A program made the position numbers and the translations under genes. Below, piece after piece: positions 1 to 7,240 of a DNA stretch of 42,797 nt (its first letter is position 1; each line of letters opens with the position of its first letter). The stretch is from a bacterium (lineage in GTDB: Bacteria; Thermotogota; Thermotogae; Mesoaciditogales; Mesoaciditogaceae), in assembly GCA_021800445.1 (NCBI GenBank), contig JAJYYZ010000015.1, positions 1 to 42,797 on the forward strand. Reading direction: 5' to 3'. The notes below the pieces were generated by a model, which made no database searches, was not told the origin of the DNA, and was given only the letters and a program-made list of their open reading frames with translations.

Positions 1-112
1 TTATTATCTCTTTGGATCTGTCAACATCGAGTTGTGGCCCAAATGTCAGCCACGTCCCAAATCCTAATTCGCTTATCTTCAATCCCCATTTTCCTACTTT
101 CCTGTATTCCAT
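1..112 (-). CDS. aldo/keto reductase, N-terminal part only (cut by window edge)
   Basis: The first 37 codons of a third aldo/keto reductase run off the left edge. Translation from ATG at 112 begins MEYRKVGKWGLKISELGFGT, the usual first beta strands of the AKR barrel (R-x-L/V-G-x-x-G-L-x-V/I-S-x-L-G-F-G-T). A GGAGA Shine-Dalgarno lies at about 119-126, directly beside the stop codon of the preceding AKR gene (127-129), so the two are almost certainly co-transcribed and translationally linked. The catalytic Asp/Tyr/Lys/His residues lie outside the window, so activity cannot be judged. The length of the gene is unknown. The N-terminus is closest in style to the potassium-channel beta-subunit-like or YghZ-like AKRs. 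Confidence 0.85.
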   Translation of the reverse strand, partial: MEYRKVGKWGLKISELGFGTWLTFGPQLDVDRSKEII

Positions 113-126
113 TTCGATCTCTCCTT

Positions 127-1119
127 TCATATCACAAAAGACGTATTCTCGCTTTGCCACAAAGATGTGCCAGGAGGAATGAGTTCGTCTATCCTGTTTT
201 TAAATTCTTCCGGCACTTCTAAATCTATCGTCTTAAGATATTCATTCAAATGTTCAATTGTTTTTGGTCCTATTATCGGAGCGGTTATGACAGGATTCGA
301 CATGACCCACGCAAGAGAAAGTGAAGCCATCGAAGCGTTCAATTTTTTGGCATACTTTTCTATCTCTTCTATGATATCAAAACGCTGATCGGCACTTTTG
401 GCCTCGATGATCATATCTTTCCATTCCGGATGTTTTGCGGCCCTGCTGTCTTCCGGCGCGGGTTTTCCCCTTTTATACCTGCCGGCAAGCCATCCTCCGG
501 CCAAAGGACTCCATGAAACGACTCCAAGACCAAAATGTTCACACATCGGAAGAATTCTATTCTCGATTTGTCTTTCTATTATGCTGTAAGGGGGCTGTTC
601 CGCGCAGAATTTAATCATGTTTTTTCTGTCGCTGATCCACAAAGATTCAACTATCTGCCATGCCGGAAAGGTTGACGTGCCCACAAAACGTACGTATCCC
701 TTTTGGACGAGGTAATCGAGCGCTTCAAGAGTTTCTTCTATGGGTGTGGAAGGATCTGGTCTGTGAATCCAGTAAAGATCTATGTAATCCGTTTGAAGTC
801 GTCTTAGGCTATTTTCAACTTCTTTCAAGATATGTTTTTTACCGTTTCCGCCATCGTTGGGACCCGCTCCCATCTTCCCATGAACCTTCGTGGCAAGCAC
901 CATTGAATCTCTTCTGCCCTTGAGAGCTTTTCCAACGATCTCTTCTGATACCCCATGATTGTAAACATTCGCCGTGTCTATGAAATTTCCGCCCTCGTTT
1001 ACGAATTTATCTATAATTTGAACCGATGTTTTTTCATCCGTCGGATTGCCGAAATTCATAGTCCCAAGACAAAGTTCTGATACTTTAAGTCCCGTCTTTC
1101 CAAGATTTTTGTAATTCAC
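127..1119 (-). CDS. aldo/keto reductase (NADP-dependent oxidoreductase)
   Basis: A 330-residue AKR-family (beta/alpha)8 oxidoreductase, the usual length. It should reduce an aldehyde or ketone, or oxidise a sugar alcohol, with NAD(P)H. Visible motifs are the N-terminal LGKTGLKVSELCLGTMNFG, the catalytic Asp and Tyr in FIDTANVYNHGVSE, the catalytic Lys in LATKVHG and the His in YWIHRPDP; the cofactor-binding region near the C-terminus reads SNPVITAPIIGPKT. The chosen start is GTG at 1119, because AAGGAGGT lies 5 bases upstream at 1125-1132 and the product then begins with the family N-terminus. A longer reading upstream would run into the neighbouring gene. It is the second of three tandem AKR genes behind a LacI-type regulator, which suggests use of a carbohydrate or its oxidised derivative. 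The substrate cannot be read from sequence. Confidence 0.93.
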   Translation of the reverse strand: MNYKNLGKTGLKVSELCLGTMNFGNPTDEKTSVQIIDKFVNEGGNFIDTANVYNHGVSEEIVGKALKGRRDSMVLATKVHGKMGAGPNDGGNGKKHILKEVENSLRRLQTDYIDLYWIHRPDPSTPIEETLEALDYLVQKGYVRFVGTSTFPAWQIVESLWISDRKNMIKFCAEQPPYSIIERQIENRILPMCEHFGLGVVSWSPLAGGWLAGRYKRGKPAPEDSRAAKHPEWKDMIIEAKSADQRFDIIEEIEKYAKKLNASMASLSLAWVMSNPVITAPIIGPKTIEHLNEYLKTIDLEVPEEFKNRIDELIPPGTSLWQSENTSFVI

Positions 1120-1130
1120 AACGCACCTCC

Positions 1131-2243
1131 TTAAAAGATCTCGCCGTTTCCAAGTTTGAAATCGACGAGTTTCAATTTTTCTACGATCGAAAGATCGTAT
1201 GGGCATCTTTCTTCGCATATCCCGCAATTTGTACAATTTTTATAAGTTTTTTCAAGTTTTTTATATGCATCCTTTGCTTCATTTTGACTGCCAAACCAAA
1301 AAGCAAGTCTTTCACGCAGCGCGTAATCGGGAGCATCGTGTGGTTTGTAATCTCTCATCTGTCTATCGTACCATCCTTCGTACTTGAAGATCGTCGGTAT
1401 ATCTATGCCTTCGGGGCAGGGCAGGCATTTGTTGCAAAGACGGCACACGTAATTCCCAAGTTCCGGTGCCCGATAGTACAAATTATCGATGGATTTCTGC
1501 ATCATGGGTTTAAAATTGTTGGCTATCGATAGGTCTTTTAACAGCATCTCTTCAGAATTCGTGCCGACAACCATTACATCTATATCCTGCGTGAGTGCAT
1601 ATCTAAGCGCATCTTCCGTCGACCTGTAAAGGTAACCGTCCGCAAAAGCTTTCATGCCTACAATTCCCATTTTTTTCGACCTCGCGTATGGTATCAAGAG
1701 ATCAAATGTGGACGGAAAATTAAATTCATCGTAGTAATTAAATTGCGTCATAACAAGATCAAGATCCTGAAATTTCAACAATTTAAGTGCGTAATCAGGC
1801 AAACCGTGGAAGGATACGCCTATTGCCCTTACAAGGCCTTGCTTTTTTGCCTCAAGCGCGTAATCAAGCGCTGAAGGCCTCGCAAAAAGTGCGTCTACGT
1901 CTTTTTGACTTGTAACATGGTGCAGAAAAAGGATGTCAAGATGATCCGTTTTGAGATTCTTAAGGGTTCTTTCGATAAAATGTTTTGCACCATCGAAATC
2001 TCTTGCATGGCATTTGCTTGTAAGAATAACCTTATCTCTTCTTCCGTTTAAAGCGTAAGCCATCTTTTGTTCGGACTCTCCATCGCCGTATTCAGCCGCC
2101 GTTTCAACGTAATTTCCGCCGTTTTCAAGATAAATGTCCATGAGTTTTGAGACGAGTACCTTTGAAATTTCAAGCATATGGAATCCACCCAGGCCAAGAA
2201 CTGATACTTCCCATCCGGTCTTACCAAGTTTTCTTTTTTCCAT
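1131..2243 (-). CDS. aldo/keto reductase with C-terminal 4Fe-4S ferredoxin domain
   Basis: A 370-residue AKR barrel (about residues 1-270) fused to a C-terminal iron-sulfur segment. The barrel shows KLGKTGWEVSVLGLGGFHM, the Tyr of AAEYGDGESE, the Lys in LTSKCHA and the His in LFLHH. The catalytic-Asp motif reads YVETA instead of the usual F/Y-x-DTA, so the Asp is replaced by Glu. The C-terminus carries Cys groups VCRLCNKCLPCPEGI and CTNCGICEERCPY, as in the known 4Fe-4S AKR subfamily, and this suggests electron transfer to or from a ferredoxin. The start is ATG at 2243 with GAGGTG upstream. The stop overlaps the Shine-Dalgarno of the next AKR, and the LacI-type gene ends 11 bases upstream, so this is one operon. 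Confidence 0.93.
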   Translation of the reverse strand: MEKRKLGKTGWEVSVLGLGGFHMLEISKVLVSKLMDIYLENGGNYVETAAEYGDGESEQKMAYALNGRRDKVILTSKCHARDFDGAKHFIERTLKNLKTDHLDILFLHHVTSQKDVDALFARPSALDYALEAKKQGLVRAIGVSFHGLPDYALKLLKFQDLDLVMTQFNYYDEFNFPSTFDLLIPYARSKKMGIVGMKAFADGYLYRSTEDALRYALTQDIDVMVVGTNSEEMLLKDLSIANNFKPMMQKSIDNLYYRAPELGNYVCRLCNKCLPCPEGIDIPTIFKYEGWYDRQMRDYKPHDAPDYALRERLAFWFGSQNEAKDAYKKLEKTYKNCTNCGICEERCPYDLSIVEKLKLVDFKLGNGEIF

Positions 2244-2254
2244 ACCATATCACC

Positions 2255-3235
2255 TCACGATTTTTTCAAACTCGAACCTCTCACGACAAGTGACGGAGAA
2301 AAAAGATATTTTTTTGACGTATCTTTTTTTTCTATCATCGCAAGTAACATTTTAACGGCAGCCTTCCCCATCTCTTCTACAGGCTGATGAACGGATGTCA
2401 AAGGCGGCACAAGTACTTCACACAAATTGATATCGTCAAATCCAACCATCTTCACATCTTCCGGTATTGAAAATCCAATTTCTTTTAAACCCTTCATCAC
2501 TCCTACGGCAACAAGATCGTTCATGCAAAAAACACCATCATATTTTTCAGATGAAAATATTTTTTTGGCCTGATCGTAACCTGAATCTTGATCGTAACCT
2601 GTGAAAATGGTTTTCGGGGCAAGATTTGACTCGATCATGGCCTTTTCATATCCCAACTTTCTTTGAAAAGAAACATCAAGATCCGGAAAGCCACCGAAAT
2701 GCAAAATGCGAGAGCAACCATTTTCAATCAGATGTTTTGTCGCCATGTATGAGCCATGAAAATTATCAAGCGCTATCGTTCCGACATTGGACAAATCGTA
2801 TTCTTTATCGAAAACAACGGTTGGAATGAATTTCGAAATTTCTAAAATGAAATCATCATCAACGTGCGAATTTCCAAAAATTATTCCCTTCGCACCGTTA
2901 TCCCTCAGTGCAAGAGAGAGTTCTTTTTCTCTTTCTCCACTTCTAAAGGAATCCATGAGAATAAGCAAAGCGTGATTCCCAAGTTCGGATTCTATGCCCT
3001 TTGTAAGTTCCGAAAAAAACGGATTTGTTATGTCCGGTACGACAAGGCCAACGCTTATGATTCCGCCTTTTACCATACATTTTGCATGGTAATCGGGAAT
3101 ATAGTGAAGGTCTTTGATGATTCTCAGTATCTCGGATCTTTTTTCATCGCTAACTCTGCCTTTGCCGCTTAAAACCCTTGATACCGTTGAGACGGATACG
3201 CCAGAAATTTTTGCGATGTCACGCATCGTCGTCAT
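2255..3235 (-). CDS. LacI/PurR-family transcriptional regulator
   Basis: A 326-residue LacI-family regulator of full length. The N-terminal helix-turn-helix reads TMRDIAKISGVSVSTVSRVL (about residues 3-22), followed by the hinge helix and a periplasmic-binding-protein-like effector domain (VGLVVPDITNPFFSEL; later GYEKAMIE, FCMNDLVAVGVM and DDINLCEVLVPPLTSV). Such proteins bind a sugar or a small metabolite and repress an adjacent operon. Here the gene is first in an operon with three aldo/keto reductases. The start is ATG at 3235 behind AGGGGGA. A PurR-like palindrome (3247-3262) lies between the promoter and this start, so the protein probably represses its own operon. The effector is unknown. 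Confidence 0.95.
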   Translation of the reverse strand: MTTMRDIAKISGVSVSTVSRVLSGKGRVSDEKRSEILRIIKDLHYIPDYHAKCMVKGGIISVGLVVPDITNPFFSELTKGIESELGNHALLILMDSFRSGEREKELSLALRDNGAKGIIFGNSHVDDDFILEISKFIPTVVFDKEYDLSNVGTIALDNFHGSYMATKHLIENGCSRILHFGGFPDLDVSFQRKLGYEKAMIESNLAPKTIFTGYDQDSGYDQAKKIFSSEKYDGVFCMNDLVAVGVMKGLKEIGFSIPEDVKMVGFDDINLCEVLVPPLTSVHQPVEEMGKAAVKMLLAMIEKKDTSKKYLFSPSLVVRGSSLKKS

Positions 3236-3246
3236 ATTTTCCCCCT

Positions 3247-3262
3247 GAGCAATCGTTTGCTC
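3247..3262. promoter_or_regulatory. predicted LacI-family operator
   Basis: The 16-bp palindrome GAGCAATCGTTTGCTC has perfect 6-bp arms (GAGCAA/TTGCTC) around a central CG. This is the layout of LacI/PurR-family operators (PurR: ACGCAAACGTTTGCGT). It lies immediately downstream of the predicted -10 box and 12 bases upstream of the regulator's start codon, so bound repressor would block initiation or clearance. Assignment to this regulator is inferred from position. Confidence 0.75.
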
Positions 3263-3263
3263 T

Positions 3264-3292
3264 ATTATATCACGTATAAAATTTCATGGCAA
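3264..3292 (-). promoter_or_regulatory. sigma-A type promoter of the LacI-AKR operon
   Basis: On the minus strand, TTGCCA (3292-3287), a 17-bp spacer and a perfect TATAAT (3269-3264) form a strong housekeeping promoter. The operator follows immediately. Confidence 0.8.
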
Positions 3293-3378
3293 GAAATATA
3301 CCAAATAAAATTCAAATTCAGAATCGTAGCGATGGCAGGTAGCGTGTGGCTCGTGGTACGTAGAAAAAGCAGTGACGC

Positions 3379-3530
3379 ATAATCGGTAACGAGTAAGCAG
3401 TCAAAGACAAAAGGCGATTCCAGTTCTTCGACTGGAATGACAGCGGGCGGAGAGCATGATGCCGAGAGGTGGCCTCCGCAGCATAGCGAGGACCAGACAC
3501 CGAAAGGCAAATGCTGGAGCCGCTGGACAA
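3379..3530 (-). repeat. dispersed composite repeat, copy with 76-bp core
   Basis: Positions 3447-3522 match the reverse complement of 42640-42715 over 76 bp with three mismatches. Upstream of the core on the plus strand lie a run of TAACGAG-like words (3386-3400) and an 8-bp stem-loop (3417-3424 with 3431-3438). The same order, without the stem-loop, is seen in the copy at the right end of the window. No reading frame in it resembles a protein. It probably belongs to a genome-wide non-coding repeat family, but copy number cannot be judged from one window. Confidence 0.8.
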
Positions 3531-3667
3531 AGGCGGCATATAGAAGAAACAGTAACGCATAATCTGTAATCATACTGCTTACTCTGCACTACTCACCGAT
3601 CACAATTTTATGGCATCCTGCCATCCGCTTACAGTAAATGACTATTCGATTTTTAAAATGAGTTTGG

Positions 3668-3740
3668 TATAACGAGTAACGAGTGACTGGTCGAAAACAA
3701 AAGGTCATTCCTTGTCAAGCAAGGAATGACATACGGGCGG
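3668..3740. repeat. second, shortened unit of the dispersed repeat
   Basis: This stretch repeats the layout of 3386-3460: TAACGAGTAACGAGTGAC, then a segment close to TCAAAGACAAAAGG, then a stem-loop, then GGGCGGAG. The rest of the 76-bp core is missing. Its hairpin (3704-3730) serves as a plausible terminator for the neighbouring minus-strand operon. Confidence 0.65.
3704..3730 (-). terminator. rho-independent terminator formed by the repeat hairpin
   Basis: A perfect 11-bp stem (GTCATTCCTTG, loop of 5, CAAGGAATGAC) is followed on the minus strand by CTTTTGTTTT. It lies 23 bases beyond the stop codon of the DUF89 gene, which ends the RNase E/G-GH57-peptidase operon. Confidence 0.65.
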
Positions 3741-3752
3741 AGCCATGATTCC

Positions 3753-4610
3753 TTAATTTCGCGATTGTTTTAAAACTATATCCCCGAGATTAACTTCAAG
3801 AATCTCCGATATAACAGGGCATTTTGATTCAAGAAGAAAGAAAAGTCTTTCGTCTTTTACCTCATCAAGGCCTTCAAAGTTTCCCTGACCTTTTGCCACT
3901 ATGACATCGGACTCTCTCCAAAAATCCAAAAATTCTTTTGACGCGATCTCGATCGTCATACCTGCCATGTTGCTTCCGGATTCGATTATCTCCTCAGGGA
4001 CGAATCCCACTTCAACGGCTTCCTTGAGTGTGACATCGTTTATTATCGGCTCACTTCTAACAGCAACTTTAATTTTCAAATCGTATCTTTTTTTGATCGC
4101 TTCGATAAAACTTTTATCAAAAACAACTTCCCCAGTGTTATCAAGGATATAAAGCAATTGATGTGCTTTTACGAGCTTTTTTGTGAGTAAATCAAAATCA
4201 TCGATGGCAAGCATTTTCGATTTTATGAGATCCACAAACTCAGAATCAATCGCCACATCCTTCACGCCAAAGTCCAAATGATTTCCCAAAATGGCCGCGA
4301 TTGCAAAAGCCTTTAGCGGATTTTCCGAAGAATTTGCGTAATCTTTTATTTCAGGCAAAACTTCTTTGGCCTTTTGGTTCAAAATTAACTTTCTTTCTTT
4401 GTAAAGATCCACAACTCCTGTTTCAATTCTTACCGTATCATTCGTGATCTTGGAAAGTTCTATCGGTTTCATTCCGTATTGCGCTTTTTCAAGAGATCGA
4501 GAGACCGATTTCATGACTTCAAACTTTGCCTTCTCATCCCCATTCCATTCGTAAAGATTTCTTTCTGCCTGGGCTACAACGCAGGCAAAGCACGCTTTTG
4601 TCGCTTTCAA
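3753..4610 (-). CDS. DUF89 / ARMT1-like damage-control phosphatase family protein
   Basis: A 285-residue DUF89 protein. Members are metal-dependent phosphatases thought to remove damaged or surplus sugar phosphates and related metabolites. Family motifs are all visible: GNHLDFG (109-115), DNTGEVVFD (157-165), INDVT (190-194) and KGQGNFEGL (240-248). These form the metal and phosphate site. An N-terminal CFAC pair (7-10) is typical of the prokaryotic subfamily. The start is TTG at 4610 with GGAG 8 bases upstream. It is the last gene of an operon, 12 bases after the exported peptidase gene. The GH57 glucanotransferase two genes upstream makes a role in sugar-phosphate housekeeping conceivable, but that is inference. 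Confidence 0.88.
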   Translation of the reverse strand: MKATKACFACVVAQAERNLYEWNGDEKAKFEVMKSVSRSLEKAQYGMKPIELSKITNDTVRIETGVVDLYKERKLILNQKAKEVLPEIKDYANSSENPLKAFAIAAILGNHLDFGVKDVAIDSEFVDLIKSKMLAIDDFDLLTKKLVKAHQLLYILDNTGEVVFDKSFIEAIKKRYDLKIKVAVRSEPIINDVTLKEAVEVGFVPEEIIESGSNMAGMTIEIASKEFLDFWRESDVIVAKGQGNFEGLDEVKDERLFFLLESKCPVISEILEVNLGDIVLKQSRN

Positions 4611-4622
4611 ATTTATGTCTCC

Positions 4623-7226
4623 TTAGAGTCCAAGATTCATTCCGTATTCGAATTTACTCTCTTTGAAATTGTAATAACCGTACATTTCCAGCGGAATTGT
4701 TTGATTGAAAATGGAATCAATTCCAAGCGTTGCACTTAAACCGGCGCAAAATCCGTTAGAAAGATCATACGAAGAAAATTGTGAAAAATCTACATACCTT
4801 AGCCCCGCAGTGCCGGTCACATCGTAAAGATTCAGATACAATCTTTGAAGGGTCATCGATTGTGAAATCAAAAGATCCGAGTTCGATGCCGTAAGACCGA
4901 GATTGACAACCGTACCTATGAACGGAAAAGATGTGCCCGTTTTAACCGTGTATCCGTTTGGAATCAAAGTTTGACCTGAAAATCCGAGATTCCAGTTAAG
5001 ATAAAAAGGAATTACCATCGCGGAATTGTCTGGAGCAGATGAAGGTGCCCAATAAAAAGCACCTGACATGTTTATCCCGCTTGACAAAGATTGCGTTGCC
5101 GCAACGGTATATGAAACAGATGGGTAAAATAGAAAATCTTTGTTAAAGATCAAACCCGTTAACGGCACTCCGAGATTGGCGGAAAAAGAGACCATTTGCG
5201 GAGAAAGAGAAAATCCAGCCTCAAGGGCGACTTTACCGTAATGCGCAAGACCGACACTTAAGTAATCGTAAGTTGCCGAAGTAGAAATATTTCCACCTGC
5301 GTAAACGCTGTTCTGCCCGAGTGTGTCTCTTAAAAGTGCGAAACCTCCCATTGAGTAAACGAGAGAAGTGCCGTCCAACGTAAGAGTCGGTATCATTCCA
5401 AAGCCCAACGTTTTGAGGTTGTCCTTGTATGGCTTCGAGATATTTTGAATGGAAGAGGAAACGCTCATAAGATTTACGGATGGGTCAACCATGACCTGTT
5501 CAAAGGTGAAAACTCCGTTGACAGGGACAAGTCTGTCCTTCCATCCGTCTATCACGAAGAGGTTATAGCCGTTTGTCGTGTAACCGGCGTAAAATAATCT
5601 ATTTCCAACAATTTGAGGGGCAAATGCTCCACCGACGACATTCGTTATCTTGTAGAATTGCCCATTCTGAAAGTTCAAAGCGTAAAGGTTAAAAATACCA
5701 TTCGCGTCAGGCTGAGCAGATGAGAAAATGATGTAATTTCCATCCTGTGAAAAGGCAAGATCGCGCATGAGATAATTTCCTGACACTATTTTGTAAACAT
5801 TGCCGCCATCTATTTCATATATCTCTTCTTTTCCGTCGTATGAGGCCGAAAAGTATATTTTACCTCCAAAGGCATTTATGGACGTTATGACTATATAAGT
5901 CGGACCAAGCACCGTGTTTATCAAACCGCTTTTGTAATTCAAAATCTTTATGGAGTACAAACCTCCGTTTTCATTCACGTAAGCAATTTGATCGTTTGAA
6001 AGCCATGTGGTCATTAAAACGCCGTTGATCGATGTGTCCGAGACGTTACCGTTGATTGCAAGGAAAAGTCGATCGTAATCAAAATTACCTTCGCTTTCTG
6101 GCACTATTCTTGTGAAAGCCACGCTGTTGCCATTCGGAGAAACAGACAAAGATTGCACATAACCGTTATCGTAAACAAATCCGCCGACATCGTAAAAGTT
6201 TTTACTGCTTATATCAAGCGTATTCATAACCATTATCGATGGAACCGACGAAGCGTTTTCCGAATAATAGTAAAGTTTTCCGCCATTGCTTCCATTGACA
6301 AGACCTGTCCATCTGCCCGAGTGCGTTAATTGGATGCCTTCAAAAACATTGCCAACTTTTGCAGCCGCGCTGTTGACATTTTGCTTTTCACTTGATATCC
6401 AGCTCGAAATTATATCCGAAAAGTGCTTCTTTAACGTTTTTGAAATCGCCGAAGGTATACCATCATTAGGATCTTGAGAAAAGTTCGAAACTATATTTTG
6501 AATCGACGTGGCCCCGTAAGTTTGGGCAATATACCTTATGAAACTACCTCCCATGAGGTAAGGAGATCCAGCCGGATCCCATCCATCGCTTCCATAATTT
6601 ATCGAACCTCCAAGACCGTTAAATCTTCCGGCAAGTACATATTCCCTCAGATACATTTCAAACATGGGATCGTTTAATCTGCCTCTGCCATCGTTAAAAA
6701 TCGTTTCTGTGTATTCGGCAAGTCCTTCCTGAAAATAAGCGGGTATCATGATGGCATTAAAGGCCGTCGATAACGGAGCGCCGTAAGTTCTTAAAAAATC
6801 AGGGCCGCCTTTTTGGGTAAGCAATATATGGGTAAGTTCGTGCGTGAAAACAAACTTCACCCAAGGGCTTACACTCGGCGAAAAATATTGATCCGCAGAT
6901 GAATTTAAAAAGATGAAGATCACGTTATCAACGGGATCTGTAACGGAATTAACAACATCGGTATCATTTTCAAAAACAACGGTCAGTTTTGATGATGGTT
7001 GTATTCCATAAAAATTCGTCATTTCTGTGTAAACTTCATCTGCGTATTTGAGAAATTCATTCACGGCGTACTCACATCCAGGCTGATAAACAACGTTCAA
7101 ATAAGGAGTTGAGATGACTTCATAAGATGAATATGGATTCGAATAAATCGGCAAAAAAGGATTCATCGCTCCGAAGACTATCATAGGAACAACAAGTAAA
7201 CCCAAAAGCCATCCCAATTTTTTCAA
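4623..7226 (-). CDS. exported peptidase MA-like / TolB-type beta-propeller protein
   Basis: An 867-residue exported protein. It starts with a signal peptide (MKKLGWLLGLLVVPMIVFGA). Residues 40-180 form a gluzincin-type metalloprotease domain with HELTH (129-133) and QEGLAEY (166-172), which supply the zinc ligands and catalytic Glu. Residues of about 270-600 hold repeated propeller blades (GLVNGSNGGKLYYYS, SVSPNGNSVAFTRI, AFSQDGNYIIFSSAQPD). The last 250 residues are rich in alternating aromatic/small residues, as in a surface-antigen-like beta barrel, and end in NLGL. Related proteins occur widely as TolB-like or basic secretory proteases. The likely site is the outer envelope (toga) or periplasm. 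The start is TTG at 7226 behind AAGGAGG. The gene is 14 bases downstream of the GH57 gene and 12 bases upstream of DUF89. The substrate is unknown. Confidence 0.85.
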   Translation of the reverse strand: MKKLGWLLGLLVVPMIVFGAMNPFLPIYSNPYSSYEVISTPYLNVVYQPGCEYAVNEFLKYADEVYTEMTNFYGIQPSSKLTVVFENDTDVVNSVTDPVDNVIFIFLNSSADQYFSPSVSPWVKFVFTHELTHILLTQKGGPDFLRTYGAPLSTAFNAIMIPAYFQEGLAEYTETIFNDGRGRLNDPMFEMYLREYVLAGRFNGLGGSINYGSDGWDPAGSPYLMGGSFIRYIAQTYGATSIQNIVSNFSQDPNDGIPSAISKTLKKHFSDIISSWISSEKQNVNSAAAKVGNVFEGIQLTHSGRWTGLVNGSNGGKLYYYSENASSVPSIMVMNTLDISSKNFYDVGGFVYDNGYVQSLSVSPNGNSVAFTRIVPESEGNFDYDRLFLAINGNVSDTSINGVLMTTWLSNDQIAYVNENGGLYSIKILNYKSGLINTVLGPTYIVITSINAFGGKIYFSASYDGKEEIYEIDGGNVYKIVSGNYLMRDLAFSQDGNYIIFSSAQPDANGIFNLYALNFQNGQFYKITNVVGGAFAPQIVGNRLFYAGYTTNGYNLFVIDGWKDRLVPVNGVFTFEQVMVDPSVNLMSVSSSIQNISKPYKDNLKTLGFGMIPTLTLDGTSLVYSMGGFALLRDTLGQNSVYAGGNISTSATYDYLSVGLAHYGKVALEAGFSLSPQMVSFSANLGVPLTGLIFNKDFLFYPSVSYTVAATQSLSSGINMSGAFYWAPSSAPDNSAMVIPFYLNWNLGFSGQTLIPNGYTVKTGTSFPFIGTVVNLGLTASNSDLLISQSMTLQRLYLNLYDVTGTAGLRYVDFSQFSSYDLSNGFCAGLSATLGIDSIFNQTIPLEMYGYYNFKESKFEYGMNLGL

Positions 7227-7240
7227 TCAAATCCCTCCTT

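Noticed and set aside
1120-1236. N-terminal extension of the second aldo/keto reductase
   Set aside because: The extra residues come from the end of the preceding gene read in another frame. The AAGGAGGT at 1125-1132 and GTG at 1119 give the normal family N-terminus.
3265-3589. Three overlapping open frames of 62-102 codons
   Set aside because: They lie within the dispersed repeat, have no ribosome site and match no family. Open frames here follow from base composition.
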